Origin: Candidatus Anammoxibacter sp.
Lineage (GTDB): Bacteria; Planctomycetota; Brocadiia; Brocadiales; Anammoxibacteraceae
Direction: 5' to 3'
Assembly: GCA_021777055.1 (NCBI GenBank)
Contig: JAIQZO010000024.1
Span: 463,625 to 527,624, forward strand
Length of the DNA: 64,000 nt
Shown here one piece after another: positions 37,837 through 47,708 of this stretch. Below the pieces are notes generated by a model that saw only the letters and a program-made list of their open reading frames with translations, made no database searches and was not told the origin of the DNA. The position numbers were made by a program, and so were the translations under genes. Position 1 is the first letter of the stretch. The number at the start of each line of letters is the position of its first letter.

Positions 37837-38101
37837 TTAAATAATTCTCTTTTTCTAAATTAACACATTAATCTACTGGTTCATGCAACCACAAGGCATC
37901 TTAAAACGCTAATAAATTATTCTATATTTTCTGTATAATTACAAATTTTACAATAATTTTGACAGATTTTAAGCTTATTCTCATGGCAGTATAAGGTGAA
38001 CATAGAAAAACTTTAACAATCCTTTCTCCTTGCTATCAAATATTGTGATATATATAATAATGAGCTAAGTATTTTTTTCATGAAACGTTTGAGGACAATA
38101 T

Positions 38102-39616
38102 ATGAGTAGCGGAATTGTGTATCTTGTAGGAGCCGGCCCGGGAGATCCTGGACTTTTAACGGTAAAAGGCCGTGAATGTATACAAAAGGGCGATGTAATT
38201 ATTTATGACTACCTGGTTAATATAGTACTTATTAATGACGCAAGAAAAGACGCTGAGTTAATCTACGTGGGTAAACAGGGAAATCAACATACACTGGAGC
38301 AGGACGAGATAAACCAGCTTATTGTAGACAAGGCAAAAGAGAACAAATCAATTGTGAGGTTAAAAGGAGGAGACCCGTGTGTCTTTGGTCGCGGAGGTGA
38401 AGAGGCTCTTTTTTTGCTTGAAAATAATATACCATTTGAGATAGTACCCGGCATAACTGCGGCAATTGCAACACCCACATATGCGGGAATACCTGTAACA
38501 TTCAGGAGATACACCTCTACATTTGCCCTCATTACAGGACATGAAGACCCGACAAAACCTGACAGCGACATTGACTGGGCCAAAATCAGTACGGGAATCG
38601 GAACACTGACATTTTATATGGGCGTAAAAAACCTCCCTTATATAGTAGAACAACTAGTAAAACACGGCAGATCAAAAGATACACCCGTTGCCGTTATTAG
38701 ATGGGGAACAAGGGCAAATCAGGAAACGGTTACCGGAACCCTGGAATCAATAGTTGAAAATGCCAAATCAATCAAAGCTCCAGCCATTACAATTGTTGGA
38801 GAGGTTGTTAAACTCAGAGAAAAACTAAACTGGTTTGAAAACAGAAAATTGTTTGGAAAATCCATAGTAGTTACACGTTCAAGGGATCAGGTGAGTGAAT
38901 TTTCAGAAAAACTAACATGTTTGGGGGCAGAGGTAATTGAGTTCCCGACTATTAGTATTGCAGAACCGGATGATTTTACGCCACTGGATAACGAAATCAA
39001 AAATATAGAGGGAACAGATTGGCTTGTTTTTACCAGTGTAAACGGAGTTGATTCATTCTTTGATAGAATATTTGCATTGGGCAAAGATATAAGGGACCTG
39101 AAAGGCGTAAAGATTTGCGCAATAGGCCCGGCTACTTCTAAGAGAATAACCGATCTGCACCTTAACGTTGATTGCAAACCGCCAAAGTATGTTGCGGAAA
39201 GCATAGTTGAAGCACTTAAGTCAATGGGTGAGATAAAAGGAAATAAATTCCTGATGCCAAGAGCTGATATTGCACGGAGTTTTTTACCCGAAGAGCTAAA
39301 AGCACTAGGAGCCACTGTCTCTGATATCGTTGCTTATAAGACTGTAATTGCAGAACCCAGGAACCTGAAGATTCTTGATCGACTAAAGGATGGGAGTATA
39401 GATATTGTAACATTCACAAGTTCATCAACCGCTCGTAACTTTGTAAAGATTATTGGCGAAGAAAATATTCCTGCAATCAGTGATAAAGTCCGGTTTCTAA
39501 GTATAGGACCAATAACCACTGAAACGGCAAAAGAACTCGGCCTAAATATAGCAGCTGAAGCGGAAGAGTACACCATCCCGGGATTGGTTGACATTATAAT
39601 AAAAGAACTACAGTGA
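38102..39616 (+). CDS. cobA-hemD: Fused uroporphyrinogen-III methyltransferase / uroporphyrinogen-III synthase
   Basis: A 504-residue fusion. Residues 1-250 are SUMT, which methylates uroporphyrinogen III to precorrin-2 for sirohaem and B12: VYLVGAGPGDPGLLTVKG, RLKGGDPCVFGRGGEEA, VPGITAAIATPTYAGIPVT and GTLTFYMG. Residues about 256-504 are HemD, which closes hydroxymethylbilane to uroporphyrinogen III: SIVVTRSRDQVSEFSEKL, WLVFTSVNGVDSFFD, AIGPATSKRI and ITFTSSST-type TFTSSSTARNFVKII. Such fusions are known in several anaerobes. Its leader and first codons are duplicated at 33926-34057. Confidence 0.95.
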   Translation: MSSGIVYLVGAGPGDPGLLTVKGRECIQKGDVIIYDYLVNIVLINDARKDAELIYVGKQGNQHTLEQDEINQLIVDKAKENKSIVRLKGGDPCVFGRGGEEALFLLENNIPFEIVPGITAAIATPTYAGIPVTFRRYTSTFALITGHEDPTKPDSDIDWAKISTGIGTLTFYMGVKNLPYIVEQLVKHGRSKDTPVAVIRWGTRANQETVTGTLESIVENAKSIKAPAITIVGEVVKLREKLNWFENRKLFGKSIVVTRSRDQVSEFSEKLTCLGAEVIEFPTISIAEPDDFTPLDNEIKNIEGTDWLVFTSVNGVDSFFDRIFALGKDIRDLKGVKICAIGPATSKRITDLHLNVDCKPPKYVAESIVEALKSMGEIKGNKFLMPRADIARSFLPEELKALGATVSDIVAYKTVIAEPRNLKILDRLKDGSIDIVTFTSSSTARNFVKIIGEENIPAISDKVRFLSIGPITTETAKELGLNIAAEAEEYTIPGLVDIIIKELQ

Positions 39617-39729
39617 TACGGATTTCACAAGTAATCCAGGAAAAAAAAATTAAGATAGATCAATTACAGAAACGAAATTAAATACACCCCGGTCAGGGCA
39701 ACCGCCCTGGCTCAATTTATATAAGAAAA

Positions 39730-39834
39730 TATGGCTCTATAGGCAAATCAGTGGGCAAGTTATAATCATTTCTTAATGAAAATCGCAACTAATTTGCATA
39801 GTAGTTTTACCCACAAATTACCTATAGAGCCATA
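39730..39834. repeat. MITE-like inverted repeat
   Basis: A 105-bp sequence between cobA-hemD and the GNAT gene. The ends TATGGCTCTATAGG and CCTATAGAGCCATA are perfect 14-bp inverted repeats, and the complementarity continues imperfectly inward for another 15 bp (AAATCAGTGGG / CCCACAAATTA). No coding content. A short CAGGGC-AACC-GCCCTG hairpin lies just before it (about 39693-39708). Confidence 0.75.
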
Positions 39835-39888
39835 AATTTACGTAAATCCGTAAAATCACATAACAGCGAATTAAAACACTATATTTGT

Positions 39889-40692
39889 TTATACGCACAA
39901 CCCCATCCGCAAAACATCATGATTTTTATCATCAAAGAATACCTCGTTCCTCAAGATTCCTTCCATTTTAAACCCCAACTCTTCATTGAGTTTTATGTTT
40001 CTAATATTTGTATCAAGTGTGTTTAAATAGATCTTTTTCAGGCCTAATTTGATTATGCCGTATTGTATCCATAATTTAGTCGCTTCCTTTGCGAAACCTT
40101 TACCCCTCATCATTGGATCCCCTATTAACTTGCGTAATTCCGTCTTTTTTTGCAAAACATCATGATTAAGAAATGCGACTAAACCGATAGGCGTATTATC
40201 AGGTAAAGTAACCACACCGAAAATATTAGACTCGGTTTCAATGAGATTGTTAAGTGAGGTTTCCTGTGCAGTACTGCGGGACATCAAAAAATGTCGTCCA
40301 TTTTTATCTTCCAGCCATTTTTCTAACATTTCCATATCCCATGTTTTTTCAAAAGCCCTGATCTTTATCCGTTTACCATTCAATGGTAGTTGAGAAAAAG
40401 ACAATTTGCTATGCATGCATTTATCATCTTCCGCACTCCTTTTTTCTTCTTCATTTTCTTTCGTAGTTAACGATGGAGCATCCCAATTATTATCCATAGA
40501 ATTTTCCAACAACATATTAACAAACCGCACATAATCCAATAGCTGAAAGCCGTATAGTAAACCCTCCCTAAAAAAACTTCTGGCTAGGATTTCTATGGTT
40601 TGTGCCGGGATTCTGTTATCTGTTTCTTTGCCGTAAATCTCATTTTGATTTGAGAATGTGTTTAATTCGTTTACTTTACTAATAATTTCCAT
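39889..40692 (-). CDS. GNAT N-acetyltransferase with N-terminal extension
   Basis: A 267-residue protein. The acetyltransferase domain runs from about residue 108 to the end: GKRIKIRAFEKTWDMEMLEKW, NIFGVVTLPDNTPIGLVAFL, the acetyl-CoA loop MMRGKGFAKEATKLWI, and LNTLDTNIRNIKLNEELGFKMEG. It resembles RimJ/SpeG-type enzymes. The first 105 residues (FLARSFFREGLLYGFQLLDYVRFV-type helices) have no recognised fold and may bind the substrate protein or carrier. Acceptor unknown. Confidence 0.82.
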   Translation of the reverse strand: MEIISKVNELNTFSNQNEIYGKETDNRIPAQTIEILARSFFREGLLYGFQLLDYVRFVNMLLENSMDNNWDAPSLTTKENEEEKRSAEDDKCMHSKLSFSQLPLNGKRIKIRAFEKTWDMEMLEKWLEDKNGRHFLMSRSTAQETSLNNLIETESNIFGVVTLPDNTPIGLVAFLNHDVLQKKTELRKLIGDPMMRGKGFAKEATKLWIQYGIIKLGLKKIYLNTLDTNIRNIKLNEELGFKMEGILRNEVFFDDKNHDVLRMGLCV

Positions 40693-40794
40693 TGTTTACT
40701 CCTTACATTAGAATAAGGTAACTTATTTTATATTGCCTTAATTTATAGTATTACTTTATAAAAACTTCTTTTTTAAGATTTTGTAGCTTTTATG

Positions 40795-40967
40795 GAATAC
40801 AGAATTCAGGAGACATCAATCAGTACTATAAAAAACAAGGGTTTAAAGACAGAGATAATTTCTATTAATTAACATAGCGAAATAACTACAAATTCTTTCT
40901 TTATTTTGAATTGAACCTCCTGAATTCTGTATTCTAAATTTTGTTGCAGCATGGCTGCGTTATATGT
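40795..40967. repeat. Inverted-repeat element joined to a GCGGC palindrome
   Basis: GAATACAGAATTCAGGAG at 40795-40812 is exactly complementary to CTCCTGAATTCTGTATTC at 40917-40934. Directly after lies a copy of the dispersed palindrome (rc of ...GCAGCCATGCTGCAAC..., 40936-40967). The same two motifs occur side by side at 32990-33045. Confidence 0.75.
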
Positions 40968-41007
40968 GTTAATGTTTCTTTTATCGTCTCTATATTATTA
41001 CTATAGG

Positions 41008-41391
41008 TTATTCTGACAGATCGCTGATTTCTGGAAAACTTCTTACAACATCACGTAGCCTGAAGGATAATTTCCTGATTATTGTTAGCCTCTGATAAGT
41101 CAAACTGTCTAAACTGCTGTCTTCCAGTAATAATTCTACATTTCCTAATAATGCAGTAAGTGGGTTGTTTATTTCGTGTTTCATGGTTCTGATTATTTGC
41201 CGGAAAGCATAATGACTTTCACCGTTGATATCTTCTTCTAATATTTGCATAAATTCTTCCTTCATATTTCCTAATAATGTAGTGAGTGGGTTGTTTATTT
41301 CATGTTTTACGGTTCCAATCATTTGCCAGAGAGCATTAAGCCTTTCACCGTTAAGATCTTTTTGTAATTTTTGCATAAATTTTTCCTCCAT
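41008..41391 (-). CDS. Small protein with two tandem histidine-kinase H-box units
   Basis: A 127-residue protein built from two near-identical 42-residue units (1-42 and 43-84), each ending in KHEINNPLT plus LLGN. This is the dimerisation/phosphoacceptor H-box of HisKA histidine kinases, with His30 and His72. The remainder (LTIIRKLSFRLRDVVRSF) resembles the second helix of such a domain. The ATPase domain is absent. It may be a fragment of a kinase, a phosphotransfer protein or an inhibitor. The DNA period is 126 bp, so the duplication kept the frame. Confidence 0.7.
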   Translation of the reverse strand: MEEKFMQKLQKDLNGERLNALWQMIGTVKHEINNPLTTLLGNMKEEFMQILEEDINGESHYAFRQIIRTMKHEINNPLTALLGNVELLLEDSSLDSLTYQRLTIIRKLSFRLRDVVRSFPEISDLSE

Positions 41392-42239
41392 CTGAAAAAA
41401 CTTTTTTTAAGATCATATATCTGTAGTTGCACTTTACATTCCAAACCAATAATAATTTCACCCAATAGAATTCTGGACGGAGAAAAAATATGTCCGTCTA
41501 TATGGTTAAGTGCAGGTGCTATCTGTGGTTAATAAAACTTAAAGATTTCTGATATTTTTTTTAGAAACAATAAACTATGCAACAAATGTAGGAGGTTAAG
41601 TAAAAATACTAAAACATAATGATGTTACCGTATGTAACAAGCCTTTTTACATTTGTTCTTACAAATCTCATCAATAAATATATAGCTTGTGTTATCTCTC
41701 TGTAATACCTATCGTTACCGTGCAACTAAGATGTTACTATAAGTAACATCTGTTTAATGGAACGATACGTAACGTGTATAAACTAATAATGCAATCTAAT
41801 ATAGGACAGGTTAGATGCTGGTATTAGTAAATAGACCTTAACAATGAGTTCAAATATCTAGTTTTTAAAACTTTGATTTGTTTTCTCTAAACAATAATCA
41901 TTTAAACGTTGTAGTAGATTCATAACAAAAAAAACATATAAATAAATTCGTTTTATCAATGGTCAATGTAAGCTCATGATATATAAAATAATAATTAATG
42001 TTTTGAATTTTTTAATGAAAATCATGTGTCATAATTTTTAATATATTTGGGATGCCGGTTGTTAATAAAGAAGAATGTTATTTTCGTGGTGATCATGTAT
42101 TCAGAGTGTTGTTATCTGGTGAAATCAGATTTCTTTAGAGTTTTAGTAACTAAAAGATATTTGTTCATTAAATTATTGGATACACACGGATTTTGACTGT
42201 ACAAAAGTAAGTGATGAGAAATACAGGTTAGGAAGAGAA
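41392..42239. other. 0.85-kb intergenic region with TGTTAC dyads
   Basis: No gene seen. It contains a perfect dyad AGATGTTACT-ATA-AGTAACATCT at 41729-41751 and a second dyad TGTTAC-CGTAT-GTAACA at 41623-41639, with a further GATACGTAACGTG nearby. The spacing of about 110 bp and shared half-site TGTTAC suggest operators for one regulator. Confidence 0.45.
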
Positions 42240-42422
42240 GTGGATGTTCCAATGCTTATAATATTGCTCGGGGTAATTGCCGGAGTGGTTCTTTCAAGAA
42301 TATTAGGGCTCTTTATTGGAGCGGTTGTCCTTGCTTTGAGTTATAAAATCTTGGATGCTTTGTTGGTATATAATGTCTTTATTGAAGACGAAAATAAATT
42401 ATTAACTAAAAACAATTTGTAA
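42240..42422 (+). CDS. Possible small membrane protein
   Basis: A 60-residue frame from a GTG at 42240 (ATG at 42252 also possible), preceded by GGAAGAG. Residues 5-50 form two hydrophobic helices (MLIILLGVIAGVVLSRILGL, GAVVLALSYKILDALLVYNV). No family recognised. It could be a real small membrane protein; the length and single frame make this uncertain. Confidence 0.4.
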   Translation: MDVPMLIILLGVIAGVVLSRILGLFIGAVVLALSYKILDALLVYNVFIEDENKLLTKNNL

Positions 42423-42628
42423 GTTCAAACTGTTAATAAATTGTGAATGTAACGTTCAGATTTACGTTAGATTTGTTCTAGCTGATTGGGCCAAACCTGA
42501 AGCGAAGCATCCTTCACGTTGAGGATTTGGCGATATAGATGTGGTCTAGACGTTTTCAATAGCTTAAAATTGTACAACTGCCACAAAAAATGTATGGCTG
42601 GGATAGCGCGAATACTGTTGCAGGTGTG

Positions 42629-43201
42629 CTATTTCTTTTGTGGTGGAAATGCAGCTAAAATCTTAGCCACTACATTGTTAACAGTCGAGGTCTTTTTCTC
42701 AGGTGATGCATTAGGATCTACTACAACTCTAGCTATGCCACGCCAAATGAGTTTCTGTGTCTGGGGATCGGCAATGTTAACAATAAGAGTGCCCTCGGTG
42801 TAATGAAAGGTTGCCACACCACCGTCTCCAAAATAGTCACTCCATTTGCTGTCTAGGCTATCGTGTATAGAAGGTTGTAAACGTAGAATGTCTTTTTTGT
42901 CTTCAGCGATGACATAATACCGAACCGAAAAATCAGGTGCGCCGGTCGCCATTTTCTGGAAACCTTTGAGAGTTAATTTGGTGTCAATGGCGGCATGAAT
43001 GCGGGCGTGGAGCGTGGGGTTGTTATCAATCCTCTCGTCTCCCATTTTCTCACTACTTTCTGGCCACCATCCGTATGTCTTTAAAATAGAGAAATCTGTT
43101 CTAGGATCAAAGTCATTATAAACGGATACGGTTGCACACCCTGCCATAAGAGCTACTAGTAACAAAATTAAAATACTTTTAATGCCTTTCATTTTATTCA
43201 C
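42629..43201 (-). CDS. DUF4136 lipoprotein
   Basis: A 190-residue lipoprotein. The signal peptide ends in the lipobox LMAGC (Cys near residue 22), so it is lipid-anchored. The mature domain matches DUF4136: VYNDFDPRTDFSILKTYGW, HARIHAAIDTKLTLKGF, DFSVRYYVIAEDKK, GTLIVNIADPQTQKLIWRG and ending in AKILAAFPP. The function of the family is unknown; members sit in the outer membrane. A second ATG (MKGIKS, 43192) could also be the start. Confidence 0.88.
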   Translation of the reverse strand: MNKMKGIKSILILLLVALMAGCATVSVYNDFDPRTDFSILKTYGWWPESSEKMGDERIDNNPTLHARIHAAIDTKLTLKGFQKMATGAPDFSVRYYVIAEDKKDILRLQPSIHDSLDSKWSDYFGDGGVATFHYTEGTLIVNIADPQTQKLIWRGIARVVVDPNASPEKKTSTVNNVVAKILAAFPPQKK

Positions 43202-44053
43202 CTTTCCATCTATTTCTCTTCAACTTCTTTTTTCTTTTCTCTGTCTCACAGAAAGAACAAACAAAAATATTTGTACGAATGAAATAATTATCGGTCATTC
43301 ATTTCTTTCCACCTAAACTTTTTATCTTTTCTGACATATTCCTAAATTATCTAATTGGTTATAATTTCCATTTGACCTGCCGATAATTGCGTAACGGTTC
43401 TGCAAAATCCACCCTTCACATTTAGGTAGTAGCTCATTTGAATTTCCGACTCGCTTAATTGTTAATTTGCATACACTTATTGTAATATTATTAATCATAA
43501 TATCTATGTCTTCAGGCAAGCCAACTGATATAGTGTACCCTGCTTTTGACTGCTTTCAAACCTTTTTTTTTAATAACCATGTTGTTGATGTTTTGTTAGT
43601 TATTGCTTTTTTTGGCTAAAAAAACTAATCAAAATTCATGATGCGGCGAAGTCGCAAGCAAATCCATTTAGGATAGTAATGTCTTCGTAGAAATGCCCAA
43701 TATTTTAGTTTCCTAAGAAATAGTGTGCTATAATTTAAGTGTCTTGTATCGGGAATGATTAAGAAATATCCTATCGTTAGATTCTGACAGATTTTGAAGT
43801 GGATCTGAAAAGAGATCTCCTCAAAAACGAGGCTTAACACCCATGTATTTACCTGACTATGTAAAATTGTTGTGCTTATATATTAACCCGGCAATTATCT
43901 AGGTTATGATTATCTGAGAGTAACACCTTTGACAATAACAAGATAAACGACCAACATATTCTCGTATTTAAGTGCCGGAGTAATAGTAATAATTTTTGCG
44001 CATAATATTATATTCTATACAAGGCCCTAAAATAATTAAGGAGTAATTAATCT
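43202..44053. other. 0.85-kb intergenic region
   Basis: Two short frames on the minus strand (65 and 71 residues) have no ribosome site or family features and are not called. One copy of the GCGGC palindrome lies at 43643-43663. The last 60 nt hold the AAGGAG ribosome site for the next gene. Confidence 0.5.
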
Positions 44054-45391
44054 ATGAACAAAACAAGCAAGTTGAAACGAAGATGTTATACTTGCCCTAT
44101 AGTTACTGGTATGAAACTGGCGTTATTGTTTACTACTATGGCAATACTATTTTTTACAACTGATTCTATTAGTCAAACAGCGGAAACACAGGTACATAAA
44201 GGGGCGGCAAATAGTGAGCCTGCTGCATATGAAATCCCCAGTACATTAAGTGCATACAAAATACTACCCTCAGAGTTGTTGGAAAGTAAATATCATAGAG
44301 TATTTGATGAGGTACCGACCTATGGTTTTACTAATCGATTCACGATCTCTTCCCCGTTTGGCCAATTTGAAGCGTACGGTATAGATATGTTGAAAATACG
44401 AGTAAACGAGATTTATGCCCTGGCCAGATTATCTGAGATGAAAAAGACAAAAACCTTTGGTGATGCGGCAAAAAAAGCATCGTTAAGTCCTATTAAAGGA
44501 GCCTGGGGGCTGGTCTCAAATCCCGTTGATACAGTATCGGGTTTGCCTAAAGGTATGTGGAGATTTATGTCACGGGTGGGAAAGGTTGTAACGGGAGAGC
44601 GCAGTGATGTTGAGGATAGCAAGGCAAAGGAACTTATTGGGTTTTCACCAATAAAACGTAAGTATGCGTTTAAATTAGGTGTGGATGTTTATACTTCTAA
44701 CAAGGTGTTGCAAAAGGAATTGAACAGCGTCTGCTGGGCGGCCTTTGCAGGCGGGGCAGGAGTGAAATTACTTACTATACCTTTACAGGGTACTGCTGGC
44801 ATAATAGTCAAAGGCTCTTCATTAGTTCATAAATCAAACAAAATATTACTCGACTACGCTCCTGAGGAGATTGGGGAATTAAATCGTAAATTGTTGGAGA
44901 AGATTGGTGTAGAGGATTGGGCTATTAATCTGTTCTTAAGGAATTCTTATTTCTCGCCACGTCACCAGACGATAATTGTACAGTCCCTGATGGAGATGAA
45001 GACAACAAAGAATCGAGGAAACCTTATAAAACAGGCCATTAATGCAGAGTGTGAAGAAGACGCCTTCCTTTTTCAACGTATTGCAGAGATGTTGCACGGT
45101 TTTAATAATTATGTTAAACCTATCAGCGAGATGGTCTATGTCCGTAAGATTGTGGCTGGTTATGCGGCGGATCAAACTATGGTGGTTGTTATTCCTGCAG
45201 ATCGAGTATACTGGACAGAACGGGTAGATATAGGGTCGGATGCGGTAAAACGTCTGGATTTCGGAGATCTTCCCATAAGACGAACAGAACTTTGGGTTAC
45301 TGGAGGTCTCACCCCTGTTGCCAGACAACAGCTTGAAACCAAAGGGATTATTATTAAAGAACAAATAGGTGACTGGTTGGATACAAAATAA
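44054..45391 (+). CDS. Conserved exported protein of unknown function
   Basis: A 445-residue protein with an AAGGAG ribosome site and a signal peptide (GMKLALLFTTMAILFFTTDS). I do not recognise the family. Stretches that look conserved: YGFTNRFTISSPFGQFEAYG, MLKIRVNEIYALARL, GLVSNPVDTVSGLPKGMWRF, and two short Gly/Ala-rich hydrophobic parts (WAAFAGGAGVKLLTIPLQG) that may insert in or lie on the membrane. The C-terminal part is helical. It is an exported cell-envelope protein; no role can be given. Confidence 0.65.
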   Translation: MNKTSKLKRRCYTCPIVTGMKLALLFTTMAILFFTTDSISQTAETQVHKGAANSEPAAYEIPSTLSAYKILPSELLESKYHRVFDEVPTYGFTNRFTISSPFGQFEAYGIDMLKIRVNEIYALARLSEMKKTKTFGDAAKKASLSPIKGAWGLVSNPVDTVSGLPKGMWRFMSRVGKVVTGERSDVEDSKAKELIGFSPIKRKYAFKLGVDVYTSNKVLQKELNSVCWAAFAGGAGVKLLTIPLQGTAGIIVKGSSLVHKSNKILLDYAPEEIGELNRKLLEKIGVEDWAINLFLRNSYFSPRHQTIIVQSLMEMKTTKNRGNLIKQAINAECEEDAFLFQRIAEMLHGFNNYVKPISEMVYVRKIVAGYAADQTMVVVIPADRVYWTERVDIGSDAVKRLDFGDLPIRRTELWVTGGLTPVARQQLETKGIIIKEQIGDWLDTK

Positions 45392-45705
45392 ACAGGAAAT
45401 TAAATATAATTTTGTAGTTTCTATGTTGGGACTGCCTTGATGACTTCTCCTATTGGTTTTGACGGATTTGTATCTATTCAGTTAAGTAATGTAGCCCACC
45501 TAAATCAACTTTTCTTTGAGGGGACTATAAGTTTTAAAACATGTACTATATTCTCCCCTCTAGAAAGAGGGGTAGCTGCGTATGCAGACGGGGTGTGTAA
45601 TAGGCTCAGAATTGTTACACAGATCTCATGATTTCATGGCAAAAAAATTTTATACCACATTGAAACAGGCTTGTATCATTGTAAGCCTACTACACTTTTT
45701 TTAGG

Positions 45706-47424
45706 GTATCTATTCAGCGAAAAAAAACCACTTTTTCCTTGACAGTGTTTTTGTATGAAAAGTGTTAAATTGTAGACAAAGTGTAAGTAGTCAAATATCA
45801 GTTTAAGAGTAAGCGTAAATCTATGACCAAGAGGTTGTTTTTAAAGTAATATACCCTTGTGTATTAAAATATTCAAAATCACTACAAATGGATTGAGAGG
45901 AGAAAAAGCTCAAGAAAAAATCATGTGTTATAATAGCAGCCTAAAGTAATTGTAAAGCTATTAAAACAGGTAGATTTAATTGACGATAGATAATATAAAT
46001 ATAGACAGAACGCTAGAAAGTGCAGAGAAACATCTATCAGAAGATAAAGAGATGTCATCAGCGACGAAGTCGCTGATGGAACTTTTGCTGTTAATAATAA
46101 AGTTATTGGTAAAGCGTTTAGAACTAGACAGTAGCAATAGTAGTAAACCACCGTCCCAAGATCCAAATCGAAAGAGAAAAGATAAAGTAGGAAATGGCAA
46201 TAATAAAGGTGGTAAGAAAGGTCATGAAGGAACGACATTAGAAAAGATATCAGAACCTGACGAGACGATAGAGCATATAGTAACAGAATGTAAGAAGTGT
46301 CATAATAATCTGAAATCTCAGGAAGCACAATCTTATGAGTCAAGACAGGTATTTGAAGTAATAATAAAGCGACATGTAGTAGAGCATAAGTCGGAGGTGA
46401 AAGAGTGTACTAAATGTGGAGCAGTAACGACCGGGGCATATCCTAAAGAAGTGAGCAAAGCGGTACAGTACGGAAAAAGTGTAAAAGTATTGTCTGTATA
46501 TTTGTCACAGGGGCAGTTAATTCCGTATAAAAGGATAGAAGAATTTTTTAAGGATGAGTTAAATATGCCTTTGAGTTCAGGAACCATATACAAGTTCAAC
46601 AAAGAAGCGTTTGAAAATCTTTCAAGCTTTGATGAACAAGTGAAAGAAGGTTTACTTAGAAGTCCTTTAAATCATACAGATGAGACCGGGTTGAATATAG
46701 GAGGAAAAAGAAGTTGGCTTCATAGCGTATCCAATGAGACATGGACACTATTTTATCCACACATATCAAGAGGCAAAGATGCAATAGAAGAGATGGGAGT
46801 TCTTCCATCTTACAAGGGTACACTCTGTCATGACTATTACAAGGCTTATTATGAATATGGCAGTATGCACGCTCTTTGCAATAGTCATCATATAAGGGAA
46901 TTGGAGAGGAGTATTGAGCAAGATAATCAGAACTGGAGTAGGTTAATGAAGGAGTTGTTGCTGGAAATAAATGAAGCCGTAGTAGAAGCAGGAGGTAAAC
47001 TTGATGAATTCAAACAGGACGAATATCAAAGACGATACGGTACAATATTGTCTAATGGTAAAGACGAGTGTCCTTTAAACCCAAAAATACCGGGCAAAAG
47101 AGGTAAGACAGCGCAATCAAAGTCCCGTAATTTGCTTGATAGACTTGAACGTCACCAAGAAGATGTGTTGCGATTCATGAAAGTTTCAATAGTTCCTTTT
47201 ACAAATAATTTAGCAGAACGTGATATAAGGATGACAAAAGTTCATCAAAAAATATCAGGGTGTTTTCGTTCTTTAGAAGGTGCCAGAATATTTTGCCGAG
47301 TTAGAAGTTATTTATCAACGGCAAAAAAGAATTTAATGACATTTGTTCAGGCGTTAACATTACTATTCAATGATGAAATTCCAGATTTCAATGAAAAAGT
47401 ATATTAATTACGCTAAATAGTTAC
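45706..47424 (+). mobile_element. IS66-family insertion sequence, single-ORF type
   Basis: A 1719-bp element. The ends GTATCTATTCAGCG (45706-45719) and CGCTAAATAGTTAC (47411-47424) are inverted repeats matching at 12 of 14 positions. It contains only the transposase gene; the accessory tnpA and tnpB genes of classical IS66 are missing, as in the ISBst12-like subgroup. The flanking 8-mers (TTTTTAGG and GATATTTT) differ, so no target duplication is seen. The right end lies inside the 97-codon frame of the neighbouring cassette. Confidence 0.85.
45980..47407 (+). CDS. IS66-family transposase
   Basis: A 475-residue transposase from a TTG start. The N-terminal coiled coil (SLMELLLLIIKLLVKRLELD) is followed by the NSSKPPSQDP motif, a zinc-finger region (CKKCHNNL and CTKCGAVTTG) and the DDE core: HTDETGLN (first Asp), TLCHDYYKAYYEYG (second Asp), and NNLAERDIRMTKVHQKISG with the Glu. 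All catalytic residues are present and the frame is complete, so the enzyme may be active. Confidence 0.95.
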   Translation: MTIDNINIDRTLESAEKHLSEDKEMSSATKSLMELLLLIIKLLVKRLELDSSNSSKPPSQDPNRKRKDKVGNGNNKGGKKGHEGTTLEKISEPDETIEHIVTECKKCHNNLKSQEAQSYESRQVFEVIIKRHVVEHKSEVKECTKCGAVTTGAYPKEVSKAVQYGKSVKVLSVYLSQGQLIPYKRIEEFFKDELNMPLSSGTIYKFNKEAFENLSSFDEQVKEGLLRSPLNHTDETGLNIGGKRSWLHSVSNETWTLFYPHISRGKDAIEEMGVLPSYKGTLCHDYYKAYYEYGSMHALCNSHHIRELERSIEQDNQNWSRLMKELLLEINEAVVEAGGKLDEFKQDEYQRRYGTILSNGKDECPLNPKIPGKRGKTAQSKSRNLLDRLERHQEDVLRFMKVSIVPFTNNLAERDIRMTKVHQKISGCFRSLEGARIFCRVRSYLSTAKKNLMTFVQALTLLFNDEIPDFNEKVY

Positions 47425-47693
47425 GATATTTTAACTAATGATTCTATGTTTTCGTCATTATTTTTATAAATTTCATTCTCGTTGATTAACCCTCTTGACA
47501 CTTCAATCTTTTTTTCTAATTTTCTTACTTCCTGCAGGGCATGCCTGAATTCTCTAGCTAGATATTCGTCTGTTGAAAGACTAGGGTTACCATCTATTCC
47601 TTCCCTTTTTTGCATCCCCCCAATATCATCAAGTTTAAACTTTGCTTCTTTCAGTTCTTTTTCTAAATCTTCTACGTTTTTACTTCCCATCAT
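47421..47693 (-). CDS. Cassette-borne coiled-coil protein, 3' end replaced by IS66
   Basis: The open frame runs from 47714, but that TTG is the first base triplet of the cassette after the attC break, so the true start is probably the ATG at 47693 or 47690. It encodes about 90 residues, highly charged and helical (MGSKNVEDLEKELKEAKFKL, VRKLEKKIEVS). The stop codon lies within the terminal repeat of the IS66 element, so the natural C-terminus is lost. No family recognised. Confidence 0.55.
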   Translation of the reverse strand: MMGSKNVEDLEKELKEAKFKLDDIGGMQKREGIDGNPSLSTDEYLAREFRHALQEVRKLEKKIEVSRGLINENEIYKNNDENIESLVKIS

Positions 47694-47708
47694 TATTTCA
47701 TCTTTTAT

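Noticed and set aside
43322..43840. Two short minus-strand frames (65 and 71 residues)
   Set aside because: Neither has a ribosome site or family signature, and one crosses a GCGGC palindrome copy.
45698..47432. Target site duplication of the IS66 element
   Set aside because: The 8 bases on the two sides (TTTTTAGG and GATATTTT) do not match, nor do shifted windows that I tried.
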